64,000 nucleotides of DNA from Streptomyces erythrochromogenes (GCF_036170895.1 NZ_CP108036.1:1426001-1490000); one strand, 5' to 3'. Positions 27,289 to 36,772 are shown, numbered from the stretch's first letter. The notes: a model not told the origin generated them from the sequence alone. Program-made: numbers and translations.

Positions 27289-28299
27289 TCAGGTGCCGAG
27301 CACGGCGGCGTGGCGATCCCAGACGGTGAGCCCGTGGGCACCGAGGGCCTCCGGGAGGCCTGCCAGGGCGGGAAGTTGCTCGATGTGGTGGACCCCGGCG
27401 GGCGCGGAGCCGGTGAGCAGTTCCCGGGTGACGTACGCGGCGACCAGGGCGGTGACGCGGCTCTGCACCCTCCCGGTGACGGCCCAGGCCGCGTGGAGGT
27501 CCCCGCGCCGGGCGTCGGCCCGGACGGCGAAGCCGTCGCCTCCCAGGTGGACCCGGCCGAAGGCGGCGGTCAGGGCCCGCCGCACGGCCGGCCGGCGGGC
27601 GGCCGCCCGCAGCCCGAACAGCGCGGAGGTCAGCGGCTTCGAGTCCAGGCACAGCCGGGTGGTCACCTGCCCGACGCCGAGCGTGCGGGGCAGCGTGTGC
27701 TGGTCGGAGAAGGGGAACGGGTGCGCGGTGCGCCTGCCGTGACCGGGCAGGGTGGTCCGCAGCGGAGCTCCGGCCGGCGGCCCGGCCAGGCCTTCGACGG
27801 TCCAGCGCACGGCGTCGGCGCCGTGCCGCTCTCCGGCGCCCAGCAGCACCGTGAGGTCGATGCGCTCGGCGCCGCCCACGGCCTCGTGCGCCCGGCGGGC
27901 GAGGAGGTTGGTCAGGCCGGGGGCGACGCCCACGCTGAGCACGGCCGTGGCCCCGGCCCCGGCGGCGAGGTCGTGCAGGTCCGCCACCCCGTCGAGCAGC
28001 CGCCGGGTGGCACCGATGTCGACGAGGTGCACGCCGCGTTCCAGGCAGACGCGCGCGACACGGGTGTCGGGCGGCTCCACGCACAGCACGACGGCCACCA
28101 CGTCTCCCAGCCCCTCCAGCGTCCGCCGGAATCCTTCCGGATCGGCCGCGTCGGCGCGTACGCCGCCGAGCCGGCGTGCTCTGCCTTCGTCGCGCCCGGC
28201 GACGACGACCCGGCCGGGGAACCAGCCGTCGAGTGTGGAGACCACCGTGGCGCCCACGGCGCCGTAGCCCCCGACCACGAGGATCCTGTCCGATGTCAC
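27289..28299 (-). CDS. Saccharopine-dehydrogenase-like NAD(P)-binding protein
   Basis: A 336-residue protein starting at a GTG. The Rossmann motif is VVGGYGAVGATV (about 8-19), followed by VVVAGRDEGRARRLG. Cys-containing CVEPPD and HLVDIGATR strands follow, and VGVAPGLTNLLARRAHE marks the start of the second domain as in saccharopine dehydrogenase-family reductases. It is a distant paralogue of the protein encoded at 16093. The gene is flanked by two strong hairpins (28343-28394 upstream and 27248-27277 downstream), so it is probably a single-gene unit. No TetR partner is adjacent in this case. Reaction unknown. Confidence 0.78.
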   Translation of the reverse strand: MTSDRILVVGGYGAVGATVVSTLDGWFPGRVVVAGRDEGRARRLGGVRADAADPEGFRRTLEGLGDVVAVVLCVEPPDTRVARVCLERGVHLVDIGATRRLLDGVADLHDLAAGAGATAVLSVGVAPGLTNLLARRAHEAVGGAERIDLTVLLGAGERHGADAVRWTVEGLAGPPAGAPLRTTLPGHGRRTAHPFPFSDQHTLPRTLGVGQVTTRLCLDSKPLTSALFGLRAAARRPAVRRALTAAFGRVHLGGDGFAVRADARRGDLHAAWAVTGRVQSRVTALVAAYVTRELLTGSAPAGVHHIEQLPALAGLPEALGAHGLTVWDRHAAVLGT

Positions 28300-28342
28300 T
28301 TGTGCCCTACCCCCAGGAGAAACGAACGACTTCGCAGCGGTG

Positions 28343-28394
28343 CCCGGCGGGCCGGGGCGGGGTGTTCGTACGCGCCCCGCCCCGGCCCGCCGGG
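28343..28394 (-). terminator. Strong terminator hairpin after the DUF305 gene
   Basis: A perfect 20-bp inverted repeat, arms 28343-28362 and 28375-28394, with a 12-base loop. It begins 6 bases after the DUF305 stop on the minus strand and ends 43 bases before the next gene start. It is the longest but one perfect stem that I find in the window. Confidence 0.85.
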
Positions 28395-28400
28395 GGACGG

Positions 28401-29048
28401 TCAGCTCTTGCCGAGGAGCTTGTTCATCTGCGCGATCTCCGCGGACTGGGAGGTGACGATCCCCTCGGCCATCGCCTTGGCCGCGGGGAAGGCGCCCTGC
28501 GCCTGCTCCGTCTTCGCCATCGCCACCGCGCCCTCGTGGTGCTCGACCATCAGCTCCATGAAGGCGGTGTCGAACGCCGCGCCCGAGGCGTTCTTCAACT
28601 TGTCCATCTGTTCCGCGGTCATCATCCCGGACGTGCCGTGCGCGGAGTGGTCCATGGCGCCCTCGGCGGGCACCTGCTCGCCCCAGGAGGCCAGCCATCC
28701 GGACAGGGTCTTGATCTCGGGGTCCTGGGCCTTCCTGATGTCCTCGGCGAGCTTCTTCACCTCCGCGGACCGGGCGCGGGAGGGAGCCAGATCGGCCATC
28801 TCCACGGCCTGGCGGTGGTGGGGGACCATCCCCTTGGCGAAGGCGGCGTCGGCCTCGTTGTGCTGCCCCTGGGCGGCCGGGGCCCGGGTCGACGCGGGGG
28901 CCGACGGGGACGCCGAGGCGGCCGCGGCGCCGTGGCCGTCGTGCCCGTCCGGGCTCGCGCCGCCACTGCAGGCGGCGAGCACGACGGCGGCCGCGCCCGC
29001 CGATACGACGGCGGCGGCGCGACGGAAGAGGGAACGCTTGCTGGTCAT
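28401..29048 (-). CDS. DUF305 lipoprotein (metal-stress associated)
   Basis: A 215-residue secreted lipoprotein. The lipobox is LAAC near residues 24-27 after a hydrophobic signal. A low-complexity His/Asp/Gly/Ala linker follows. The DUF305 domain has two copies of an HH motif, MVPHHRQAVEMA (about 74) and MVEHHEGAVAMA (about 169), which form the metal-binding core of this ferritin-like four-helix family. Members are often found with copper-resistance genes. The gene is next to a DUF6153 gene on the same strand (124 bases apart), supporting a shared metal-stress role. A very stable hairpin follows the stop. Regulation by CsoR is possible but I see no CsoR-like box. Confidence 0.88.
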   Translation of the reverse strand: MTSKRSLFRRAAAVVSAGAAAVVLAACSGGASPDGHDGHGAAAASASPSAPASTRAPAAQGQHNEADAAFAKGMVPHHRQAVEMADLAPSRARSAEVKKLAEDIRKAQDPEIKTLSGWLASWGEQVPAEGAMDHSAHGTSGMMTAEQMDKLKNASGAAFDTAFMELMVEHHEGAVAMAKTEQAQGAFPAAKAMAEGIVTSQSAEIAQMNKLLGKS

Positions 29049-29172
29049 GGTGGTGCTGCTCCTTGATCCGCAGCCCGGTTCAGGGCATGCGGGAAGAACG
29101 GATGAAGAGGGAAGGCCCGGAGCACGGCCGTTCGCCCGGCGGGTGCCGGGTGGGACGGCCGCGCGGGCGGCT

Positions 29173-29607
29173 CTAGATCCGCAGCAGCTGCAGTTCGGCC
29201 AGATCGGGCGGAGCCCGGGCGCCCGCCGCGGCCACCGGCTCGGCGGCGTCCCGCGAGGACGCCCCGGGGAGGCCCACGAGCGCCTCGGCGAGCGCGGGGG
29301 GCGAGTACGCGGAGGCGACGCCGGCAGCGGCGCAGGTGGCGTCGGCGTGCTCGGCGTGGCCCGAACCGCCCGCGGAGTGCGAGCAGTCCCCGCCCGCCGG
29401 TTCGACGGCGGCAGCCCCGTGGTCCCCGGCCGCAGCGTGGTGGGCGCCCGCGGACACGGCAGCGGATGCCGGGAGCGGAGCCGGGGCCGGAGCCGGGCCC
29501 AGGGCGTGCATGCCGAGGATCCCGGTCAGCACCGCCAGTACCAGCACCAGCAGCGCCGCACCGCGCGCCGAGGGGCGTCGGTTCGTCGAGTGGCGGGTGC
29601 GGGTCAC
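29173..29607 (-). CDS. DUF6153-like small membrane-anchored protein
   Basis: A 144-residue protein with one hydrophobic segment (about 17-38, ALLVLVLAVLTGILGMHAL) that is a signal or anchor. The exported part is rich in His, Ala and Gly with a CSHSAGGSGHAEHADATC stretch that could bind metal. The C-terminus is PPDLAELQLLRI, typical of DUF6153 proteins as I know them. It diverges from the next small protein, and both end in Leu-Arg-Ile. The function of this family is unknown; position next to DUF305 suggests copper or redox stress. Confidence 0.7.
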   Translation of the reverse strand: MTRTRHSTNRRPSARGAALLVLVLAVLTGILGMHALGPAPAPAPLPASAAVSAGAHHAAAGDHGAAAVEPAGGDCSHSAGGSGHAEHADATCAAAGVASAYSPPALAEALVGLPGASSRDAAEPVAAAGARAPPDLAELQLLRI

Positions 29608-29711
29608 CGGATCATCGTACGGCCCCCGCGCGCCGCCAAGGCCTACCGCTTTCGAGCCATTCGCCCGAGCGGGCCTGCCGTCGGCCGCGAACGGGTGGCT
29701 AGGATCACGAC

Positions 29712-30134
29712 ATGATCACGGCTCGGTCGTCCTCCGGCGTGCCGCGGATCCGGGGAAACCGGAGTCCGCTGGTGCTGCTCTGGCTGACCCTGCTCCTCAT
29801 CGGCCTGCTCGACGCGCACGGGATCGGCACGGACCGCGGCGGCGTGCACCACGCCCCGTCCGCCTCCACGTCCACGTCCACGTCCGTCTCCTCCACCGCT
29901 GCCGTCGCCGCGTCCTCGCAGGCCCCCGTGTCCGGCGCGGACGGTTCCACGCATCCGGCCGAGCAGTGCATGCCGGGCCGCTCCGACCGCAGCACCGCGC
30001 CCGCGAGCCACCCGCAGACGGTCGCCGATCCGGCCACGCCCGCCGTGCGGACCGACGGGTCCCCGACGCCGGGCACGTCCCCGCAGGCATGCGGCACCCC
30101 GACCCGGCCCGCCCACGGAGTCCTGCGCATCTAG
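29712..30134 (+). CDS. Small membrane-anchored protein with C-terminal LRI
   Basis: A 140-residue protein. Residues about 18-36 (SPLVLLWLTLLLIGLLDAHGIG) form an N-terminal hydrophobic segment; the rest is Ser/Thr/Pro/Ala rich with a Ser-Thr repeat near 50-60 and two cysteines (EQCMPG and SPQACG). It ends VLRI, like the divergent DUF6153-like protein. I do not recognise a family. The 104-base gap between the two starts must hold both promoters. It may be a diverged relative of DUF6153. Confidence 0.6.
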   Translation: MITARSSSGVPRIRGNRSPLVLLWLTLLLIGLLDAHGIGTDRGGVHHAPSASTSTSTSVSSTAAVAASSQAPVSGADGSTHPAEQCMPGRSDRSTAPASHPQTVADPATPAVRTDGSPTPGTSPQACGTPTRPAHGVLRI

Positions 30135-30361
30135 GCCGTCGCTTCCGGTCTTGCCGGGCCCGTACGCCCGCCCCGCACCCGTCCGTCGGTCCAGTGGGCC
30201 ACGCGGCGCATGCGGTTCACCCTTCCCGGGCGTTCAGGGGTCGCGCCGACCGGACCCCCGGGCATCGGCGGAACACTCCGCACGACCCGCGGCACCATCC
30301 GCCTGCCCCTACCGGGCTGCCCCTCCCCGCCCACGGTCCGAAGCACCTCCACGGAGGAGCC

Positions 30362-30778
30362 GTGTCGTTGCCCCCTTCCGCCGCCGCGCGCCGCGCGGGC
30401 GTCCTCGTACGGCCGCTGCTCGCGCTGTCCGCGCTCCTCGCGCTGACCGCCTTCACCGCGGCCCTCATCGGCTGCCTGGTCCACGACGGCCAACCGCCCC
30501 CGCGGCAGGCCCTCGCGCGGTCCGCCACGGTCCACCACCACGCGCCCGCCGCCCGGGACTCCCCGGGGATCCCCCACCCCGACGACCCCTGCGTCCTCCA
30601 CCTCGCGCCCCGGGGCGTCCAGGACCTCGCGGCCCAGCGCCCGGCCGCGTTCCCGGTGCTCCTCGCGCTGCTCGCCACCGCGTCTCCCGGCCCGGTACGG
30701 CGCCGCGCCCCCACGCCTGCCGGGACAGCGCTCGCGGGGCGCAGAACCAGGACACGCCTCTGCTGCTGGCGGATCTAG
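30362..30778 (+). CDS. Small membrane-anchored protein with C-terminal CCWRI
   Basis: A 138-residue protein starting at a GTG with CGGAGGAG just upstream. A hydrophobic segment lies at about 15-40 ([26 protein letters not shown]). The outside part has a His cluster (TVHHHAP), a DPCVLHL motif, and a second hydrophobic patch near 95-105. The last residues are LCCWRI: two adjacent Cys and the Arg-Ile ending shared with the two preceding small proteins. The architecture (anchor, His-rich stretch, Cys, RI end) is like that of its neighbours, so the three are probably related. No function known. Confidence 0.6.
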   Translation: MSLPPSAAARRAGVLVRPLLALSALLALTAFTAALIGCLVHDGQPPPRQALARSATVHHHAPAARDSPGIPHPDDPCVLHLAPRGVQDLAAQRPAAFPVLLALLATASPGPVRRRAPTPAGTALAGRRTRTRLCCWRI

Positions 30779-30905
30779 CAGCCGTTCGTGCGGCCTTGCC
30801 CGAAGGCCGCCGTCCCCTGCGCCGCGTACGGGCGAACGCCCCTGCGCGGCGGCGGCGGACGAGATGTGCACGGAAACATCCGTCTACGAACGAGAGCAGA
30901 GGAAG

Positions 30906-32030
30906 ATGTCCTCTCCGTCCACACGGACCACCCGGCCCGCCCGCGGCGCCGCCCTGTCCGGGCTCGTCGGCAACACCCCGCTCCTGCGCGTGTCCGAGCC
31001 CTTCGCCCCCGAAGGCCGCGGCTTCTGGGCCAAGCTGGAGGGCTTCAACCCCGGTGGCATCAAGGACCGGCCGGGCCTGCACATGGTCGAACGGGCCCGC
31101 GCCCGCGGCGACCTGCTGCCCGGCGCCCGGATCATCGAGTCCACCAGCGGCACCCTCGGCCTGGGGCTCGCCCTGGCCGGCATGGTCCACGGGCATCCGG
31201 TCACGCTGGTCACCGACCCGGGCCTGGAGCCGTCCATGACGAAACTGCTGACCGCCTACGGCGCCCAGGTCAACGTCGTGGCCGAGCCCCACCCCGCCGG
31301 CGGGTGGCAGGAGGCCCGCCGCGAGCGGGTACGGCAGCTGATGGCCCGGAATCCCGGATCCTGGTGCCCCGACCAGTACAACAACCCCGACAACACCGGC
31401 GCGTACACGCCGCTCGCGCTGGAACTCGCCACCGAGCTGGGGCACATCGACGTCCTGGTGTGCAGCGTGGGCACCGGCGGGCACTCCGCGGGCGTCTCCC
31501 GGGTGCTGCGGCAGCTCTACCCGCAGCTGGAGCTGGTCGGCGTGGACACCATCGGCTCGACGATCTTCGGCCAGCCCGCCCGGCCCCGCCTGATGCGCGG
31601 GCTGGGATCGAGCATCTTTCCCCGCAACGTCGCCTACGGCAACTTCGGCGAGGTGCACTGGGTGGCGCCGTCCGAAGCGGTCTGGGCCTGCCGACAGCTC
31701 GCCGGCTCGCACTACGCCACGGGCGGCTGGAGCGTCGGCGCCGTCGCCCTGGTCGCCGGCTGGCTGGCCCGGACCCGGCCGGCGGACACCCGTATCGCCG
31801 CGGTCTTCCCCGACGGTCCCCAGCGGTACCTAGGCACCGTCTACGACGACGACTACTGCGCGGCCCACGGGCTCCTCGACGCCCCGCCGGCCGCCGAACC
31901 GGAGGTCGTCGGACGCGTCGACGAGAAAGAGGTCACCCGCTGGACCCGGTGCGCCGCCGTCGTCGATCCGCTGTCCGTCGAGGAGCGGGCCGCCGGGTCC
32001 CCGGAACGGGCGGAGGTCTCCGACCGGTGA
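30906..32030 (+). CDS. PLP-dependent cysteine-synthase-family enzyme
   Basis: A 374-residue fold-type II PLP enzyme. The Schiff-base Lys is in [10 protein letters not shown] (about residue 45), the substrate loop is [11 protein letters not shown], and the phosphate loop is GTGGHSAG. The start at 30906 has GAGGAAG very close; an ATG at 30864 in the same frame would add 14 residues, and I cannot separate them. Length and motifs resemble cysteine synthases and the SbnA-like group that make unusual amino acids. It overlaps an MFS exporter gene by 4 bases (GTGA), a pairing that points to synthesis and export of an amino acid or derivative rather than housekeeping cysteine supply. The C-terminal 50 residues are an extra polar tail with one Cys. 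Confidence 0.82.
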   Translation: MSSPSTRTTRPARGAALSGLVGNTPLLRVSEPFAPEGRGFWAKLEGFNPGGIKDRPGLHMVERARARGDLLPGARIIESTSGTLGLGLALAGMVHGHPVTLVTDPGLEPSMTKLLTAYGAQVNVVAEPHPAGGWQEARRERVRQLMARNPGSWCPDQYNNPDNTGAYTPLALELATELGHIDVLVCSVGTGGHSAGVSRVLRQLYPQLELVGVDTIGSTIFGQPARPRLMRGLGSSIFPRNVAYGNFGEVHWVAPSEAVWACRQLAGSHYATGGWSVGAVALVAGWLARTRPADTRIAAVFPDGPQRYLGTVYDDDYCAAHGLLDAPPAAEPEVVGRVDEKEVTRWTRCAAVVDPLSVEERAAGSPERAEVSDR

Positions 32031-33331
32031 AGGGCACCCTCGCGCAGGTCCGCTCCTACGACGGCAGCGTCCAACTGCTGATGGTGAACCAGTTCACCAT
32101 CAACCTCGGCTTCTACATGCTGATGCCGTACCTCGCCGCGCACCTGTCCGGCTCGCTGGGACTGGCCGGCTGGCTCGTCGGCCTGGTCCTCGGCGTACGC
32201 AACTTCAGCCAGCAGGGCATGTTCCTGATCGGCGGCACCCTCGCCGACCGGCTCGGCTACAAACCCATGATCATCGCGGGGCTGGTGCTGCGCGTCGTCG
32301 GCTTCGCCGCCCTCGGACTCGTCGACTCCGTACCCGCCCTGCTGGCGGCGTCCGCCGCCACCGGGCTGGCGGGGGCCCTGTTCAACCCGGCGACCCGGGC
32401 GTACCTGGCCGCGGACGCGGGTGACCGCCGGGTGGAGGCGTTCGCCCTGTTCAACGTCTTCTACCAGGCCGGCATCCTGCTCGGGCCGCTGGTGGGGATG
32501 GTCCTGGCCGGGGCCGGGTTCCGCGTCACCTGCCTGACGGCGGCCGGGATCTTCGCCGTGCTGAGCCTCGTACAGATCCGCAGCCTGCCCGCACGCCGGG
32601 CGGGCGGGGCGGGCACGGAGCAGGGCGGCGCGCGGGAGACGGTACCGGCCCAGTGGCGGGGGATCCTCGCCAACCGGCCGTTCCTGCTCTTCGCGGCCGC
32701 GATGACCGGCTCGTACGTGCTGACCTTCCAGGTGTACCTGGCACTGCCGCTGGAGGTCCGGCGCCTCGGCGGCGACGGGGCCTTCGCGGGGGCGGCGACG
32801 GCGGCGCTGTTCGCCGTGTCGGGGCTGAGCACCGTCCTGTTCCAGACGCGGGTGACCGCCTGGTGCACGGCGCGCACAACGCCGGGCCGGGCGCTGACCG
32901 GGGGTCTGCTGGTGATGGGCGGCGCGTTCGTACCGCTGCTCCTGGCGGCGGCCGTACCGGTGCCGGACGGGGGTCCGGGGCGGTGGCTGCTCGCCGCCGG
33001 GCCGCCGGCGCTGGCGGCGCTGCTGCTCGCCGTCGGCACGATGATCGCCTATCCGTTCGAGATGGACACGATCGTCCGGCTCTCCGGGGACCGGCTCGTC
33101 GCGACGCACTACGGGCTCTACAACACGGTCTGCGGGATCGGCATCACCGCGGGCAACCTGCTCACCGGTGCTGCCCTCGACGCGGCCCGGGCCTCGGGTG
33201 CGCCGGCACTGCCGTGGCTGTCACTGGCCGCCCTGGGAGCCCTGTGCGCCGCCGCGGTCCGGTGGCTGCACCGCAGCGGGCGGCTCGCGGATCCCGTCCC
33301 CGCCGGGCGGACGGAGCCGGCCGCCGCCTGA
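32027..33331 (+). CDS. MFS exporter coupled to the PLP enzyme
   Basis: A 434-residue transporter starting at the GTG that overlaps the PLP-enzyme stop. About 12 membrane segments are visible, with signature loop [12 protein letters not shown] after TM2 and [21 protein letters not shown] in the TM4-5 region, similar to MdtH/DHA1 drug efflux proteins. Because it is translationally coupled to a cysteine-synthase-family enzyme, its likely cargo is the amino acid made by that enzyme or a metal-binding compound built from it. It converges on the TPR NTPase gene with a 33-base gap. Confidence 0.85.
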   Translation: MKGTLAQVRSYDGSVQLLMVNQFTINLGFYMLMPYLAAHLSGSLGLAGWLVGLVLGVRNFSQQGMFLIGGTLADRLGYKPMIIAGLVLRVVGFAALGLVDSVPALLAASAATGLAGALFNPATRAYLAADAGDRRVEAFALFNVFYQAGILLGPLVGMVLAGAGFRVTCLTAAGIFAVLSLVQIRSLPARRAGGAGTEQGGARETVPAQWRGILANRPFLLFAAAMTGSYVLTFQVYLALPLEVRRLGGDGAFAGAATAALFAVSGLSTVLFQTRVTAWCTARTTPGRALTGGLLVMGGAFVPLLLAAAVPVPDGGPGRWLLAAGPPALAALLLAVGTMIAYPFEMDTIVRLSGDRLVATHYGLYNTVCGIGITAGNLLTGAALDAARASGAPALPWLSLAALGALCAAAVRWLHRSGRLADPVPAGRTEPAAA

Positions 33332-33364
33332 CCGGCCCCTCCCCCGGCGCGGGCGGTACGCGGG

Positions 33365-35539
33365 TCACGCCCGGTGCCGCCCCGCCGGCGGGAGGCCGGC
33401 CAGCAGCTCCCGGGCCAGGCGCAGATGGCGGTGGCCCGGCTCCAGCAGGGTCCGGGCGTCGCCGAGGGTCCGGGTCAGCAGGGTGCGGGCCTGCTCGGGG
33501 CGGCCCGAGGAGGCCAGGGCGCGGGCCCATTCCAGGCGGGCGTAGATCGTGTGCGGGTGGTCGGGGCCCATGACGCGGGTGCGGTCGGCCACCAGCGACT
33601 CCCAGGCGGTCGCGGCATCGGCGGTCCGGCCCGCCCGGGCCGCGAAGGCCGCGAGGCTGCTGCGGACGGCGAGGGTGTGCGGGTCGTCGGGGCCGAGGCA
33701 GCGTTCGGCATCGGCCAGCAGCTCGGCCAACTTCTCCTCGGTGCGGGCCGGTTCACCAGCCCGGTACCAGATCAGGCTGCGCCGGGTGGCCAGTACCTGC
33801 GGGTCGTCCGGGCCCTGGACCCGGAGCCGGTCGGCGAGCAGCCGGGCCAGCTGCCGGGCCGCCTCGGCCGGGGCGCCCGACTCGCCGGTGAAGTAGGCCA
33901 GTTCGTGCCGGGCGGCCAGGGTGTCCGGGTGGTCGGCGCCGAGGACGGACGCGGTGTGGGCGGCCAGGGCGGCGAACCGGCCGGCCGCGGCGTGCGGGTT
34001 GCCGGCCTCGCCGGTGAAGAAGGCCAGCTGGTGGCGGGCGGCCAGGGTGTCGGGATGGGCGGGGCCCAGCCGGTCCTCGCGCCGCCGGGTGATCCCGGCG
34101 AGGTCGGCGGCGGCCCGGCGCGGGCGCCCCGCGTCCCCGACCGTGATGGCGAACAGGAAGTCGGCGCCGGGAGCCCCGCCCAGCCGGGCCCGGGACAGCG
34201 CCTCGGCGGCCCGCCTCGGCCGCCCTTCCTGGTGGGCCAGCAGGCCCATGTCGTAGGCCTCGGCCGGGGTGACCCTCGCGACGAGGGCCTGCCACAGGTG
34301 CTCCGGTACCGGGGGCAGGCCGGGCGTGTTGAGGAGGTAGTCGAAAGCCGTGTACCCCTGGGTGTAGTTGCCGATGAGCAGGCCGCTGGTGGCGTAGACC
34401 GCCGTGCAGGCCCAGTTCATCGCATCGTCGAAGGGTTCCGGCTGTAGGTCGCCGCCGCCGCGTTCCTCCAGGTAGGGCCGGTGCAGTTCGCGCAGCCGGT
34501 CCCGGCCCACCGGGCTTCGCAGTCCGGCCCGCCGGCAGTCCACGGCGGCCGCGACCACGGCCGCGCCGCGCGGATTGGCCCCGGGTGTCCAGGCGTTGTG
34601 CCAGGCGGCGAGCAACTCCGGTCCGGCGGCGAGGACTTCCGCGATGCCGAAGCGCTCCCCCGCCCGCAGGGCCGCCCTGATCCGCGGGTCCTGCCCGTGG
34701 GCGGCTGCCCGCCGGCGTTCCTCGGGCGACCAGTGCCGTGCCAGCCGTACCACCTCCGCCTGACGGAGCACGTCCCGCTGGGTGCGCCAGGCGTCGCGGT
34801 CGGAGCCCGTCAGCCGGCCCTCCTCGCGGGCGTCGAAGCGCCGGAACTCCTGGGTGCGCATGGTCGCCACCACCACCCGGCGCCCCGGCGCCGGCGCCGA
34901 CAGGGCGGCCAGCATGGCGGTCGTGAGCCCGCCCGCGCCGAGGAACTCCTCCAGGTCGTCGAGCCACAGCACGGCCCGCCGCCGTGTGCCGGCCACGCGC
35001 AGCGCCTGCGGGAGCGCGGCCCTGCCCAGCGGGCGGACGAAGGCGTGACCGGGGAAGAGCGTGCGGGCCACCTCGTGGGCCAGCCGGGACTTGCCGGCGG
35101 TGGACTCCCCCACCAGCAGGACGAACCCGGCCCGGCCCAGGGCCTCGCGGAGCTGCGGTTCCACGTCGCGGCGGATGTACGCGGGGGGCGCGGCCGGGGT
35201 CCGGCTCCCGTCGGCGGGACGTCCGTCCGCGTGGTGGGCGCCGGCCGGTTCGGGGCGGTCCACCTGCCGCAGGGTGGGGATGCGGCCCGCCGCGGTGCGC
35301 AGCAGCGCGTCCGCTCCGGCCGCGGTGGCGTCCCCGCCCGCCGCGGTGCCGCGCTGTGGCTGGAGCCGCTCGGCCACCAGGCCGGACAAGGTGGTGACGG
35401 CGGCGCCGATTCCGGTGGCCCATGCCCCGCTGGTCCACAGCGAGGCCAGGGCCAGGGCCGCCGCGCCCAGGCCGACCGCGCCCACGTAGGCCGGCCAGCC
35501 GCGCACGCGGCCGTTCTCCCGTACGAGCAACACCGGCAT
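33365..35539 (-). CDS. Membrane-anchored TPR NTPase
   Basis: The ATG at 35539 has a G-rich ribosome site and is preferred to an in-frame GTG at 35551, giving 724 residues. Two hydrophobic segments lie near 15-50. A P-loop follows (VLLVGESTAGKSRLA, about 140-155) with Walker B AVLWLDDLEEFL. After a helical region, the C-terminal 300 residues hold tetratricopeptide repeats with the LGPDHPDTLAARHxLA signature repeated about five times (e.g. LGPAHPDTLAARHQLAFF and LGADHPDTLAARHELAYF). This plan resembles STAND-type signalling ATPases. It may sense a ligand or partner at the membrane. No effector domain is recognisable, and no operon partner is close, so a role in defence or signalling is only a guess. 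Confidence 0.75.
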   Translation of the reverse strand: MPVLLVRENGRVRGWPAYVGAVGLGAAALALASLWTSGAWATGIGAAVTTLSGLVAERLQPQRGTAAGGDATAAGADALLRTAAGRIPTLRQVDRPEPAGAHHADGRPADGSRTPAAPPAYIRRDVEPQLREALGRAGFVLLVGESTAGKSRLAHEVARTLFPGHAFVRPLGRAALPQALRVAGTRRRAVLWLDDLEEFLGAGGLTTAMLAALSAPAPGRRVVVATMRTQEFRRFDAREEGRLTGSDRDAWRTQRDVLRQAEVVRLARHWSPEERRRAAAHGQDPRIRAALRAGERFGIAEVLAAGPELLAAWHNAWTPGANPRGAAVVAAAVDCRRAGLRSPVGRDRLRELHRPYLEERGGGDLQPEPFDDAMNWACTAVYATSGLLIGNYTQGYTAFDYLLNTPGLPPVPEHLWQALVARVTPAEAYDMGLLAHQEGRPRRAAEALSRARLGGAPGADFLFAITVGDAGRPRRAAADLAGITRRREDRLGPAHPDTLAARHQLAFFTGEAGNPHAAAGRFAALAAHTASVLGADHPDTLAARHELAYFTGESGAPAEAARQLARLLADRLRVQGPDDPQVLATRRSLIWYRAGEPARTEEKLAELLADAERCLGPDDPHTLAVRSSLAAFAARAGRTADAATAWESLVADRTRVMGPDHPHTIYARLEWARALASSGRPEQARTLLTRTLGDARTLLEPGHRHLRLARELLAGLPPAGRHRA

Positions 35540-35673
35540 GGCGCCCCCCACACACGTCCGTGGCCGGCCCCCATTTTCACCCGTGCGGGTGAATTCGGAA
35601 CCCGGGGCGGCGAGGTGATCGCCCCGCCTGACCGGATGTCAGCGGTCGGGCGGGGTCCCGGTACGCCCTGGGA

Positions 35674-36009
35674 TCACCCCTCCTTGATGAGCACGGTGAT
35701 GTTCCGCTTGCGGATGAGGACCCGTTCGACCTCGTCGCCGATCTCGAACTCGCCTTCCACGTCCGTGGGCGTGATGACCTGGGCGACAGTCCCGGTCGGC
35801 GCGACCTCGGTCAGCTCCAGGTGGAGTTCCTCGGGGACCGGGACGATCGGTGGGGACGCCAGTACCAGTTCGAGATCGAAGCCGGGGGTCCGGCACTGGC
35901 ACGTGCCCTTCACCGTGACCGTGCGCCCGCCCTTGCCGTACCGGTGGGCCGTGGCGGTGAAGTCCTCGGCACCGGCTGCACAGGCGAATCCGTTCCCGTA
36001 TTCAGACAT
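35674..36009 (-). CDS. Hypothetical small acidic protein
   Basis: A 111-residue protein starting at an ATG with GGGAGAAG upstream. It looks like a compact beta-rich protein: alternating hydrophobic strands such as TVTVKGTCQC, FDLELVLASPP and ELHLELTEVAP, ending VLIRKRNITVLIKEG. A CQC pair and an earlier single Cys are present. No signal peptide. I do not recognise the family. It lies 92 bases downstream of a flavin reductase gene on the same strand and could be co-transcribed. Confidence 0.7.
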   Translation of the reverse strand: MSEYGNGFACAAGAEDFTATAHRYGKGGRTVTVKGTCQCRTPGFDLELVLASPPIVPVPEELHLELTEVAPTGTVAQVITPTDVEGEFEIGDEVERVLIRKRNITVLIKEG

Positions 36010-36101
36010 GTCTTCTCCCGTCGTCCGTTCGCTGGTTGGCTGATCACACGCGGATCCAGTCTCTGCGCGGTCGGTGTGGGCCGCAAACAGAGGCGGGGCC
36101 G

Positions 36102-36590
36102 TCAGGCCGGATGGCCGGGCGTGAGGTCCAGGACGTCGCTCAGGCGCAGCAGCGGCGGGCGCTCGGGGCCGGGGCGGCTCGTCTCGACGGGCGCGAGCAG
36201 GAATCCGACGTGGTCTCCGCCGTCGGTGTGCCCTTCGATCCGCCCGAGGAACCAGGCGGCGGCGTCTTCCAGGATCGGCGCGGGGGCGTGGGGCGAGCGC
36301 CGCCAGGCGAGGTGCTCGAACTTGTCGGTGTCGTCGCCGGTCCGGCCGCCGAAGAGCGCGGCCGTGCGCTTCTGGTCGTCCCGCAGGGTGTGCACCGCGA
36401 GGTGGGAGGCCGTCCGGGCGACCGTGTACGTGTGGTTGGCCTTGGAGAGCCACACCATGAACCGGGGCGGATCGATGGAGCACTGGGAGGCGAAGCCCAC
36501 CAGGCACCCGGCGCGCCGGTCCCCGGCCGCCGCCGTCACCACGTACATCGGGTAGTCGAGCAGGTCGGTGAACGTGTCCAGCTCCGCCAT
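36102..36590 (-). CDS. Flavin reductase-like FMN-binding protein
   Basis: A 162-residue protein of the flavin-reductase domain family. The ATG at 36590 has GGGTGAG upstream; an in-frame GTG at 36602 is the alternative. Motifs: YPMYVVTAAAGDRRAGCLVGFASQ (FMN phosphate region), PPRFMVWLSKANHT and FAVHTLRD-like AVHTLRDDQ. It should bind FMN and use NAD(P)H, supplying reduced flavin or acting on a small substrate. The C-terminal HVGFLLAPVET strand completes the split barrel. No monooxygenase partner is adjacent. Confidence 0.85.
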   Translation of the reverse strand: MAELDTFTDLLDYPMYVVTAAAGDRRAGCLVGFASQCSIDPPRFMVWLSKANHTYTVARTASHLAVHTLRDDQKRTAALFGGRTGDDTDKFEHLAWRRSPHAPAPILEDAAAWFLGRIEGHTDGGDHVGFLLAPVETSRPGPERPPLLRLSDVLDLTPGHPA

Positions 36591-36772
36591 GGTGGCACTC
36601 ACCCTCTCGGCCCCTCACGGCCCCGTCTCCCGCACCCCATCGTCCCACCGCGCGTACGGGTGGTCACTACGGCCCCGGGGGGATCGGCGGTGCCGCGTTT
36701 GCCGCCGGGGATCGTGGTCAGAAGCGAGGTGTACGACGCATCCGTACCCCGATCTCGAGGGAGTGATCAGTC

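Noticed and set aside
27158..28084. Longer P450 reading frame to 28084
   Set aside because: The extension lies antisense/out of frame to the saccharopine-dehydrogenase-like gene and beyond a terminator hairpin; the GTG at 27157 has a good ribosome site.
30750..30905. Cys-Cys in the end of the small protein before the cysteine-synthase-like gene, as a cysteine attenuator
   Set aside because: Only two Cys codons, no alternative hairpins that I can pair convincingly, and the protein is a 138-residue membrane-anchored product rather than a leader.
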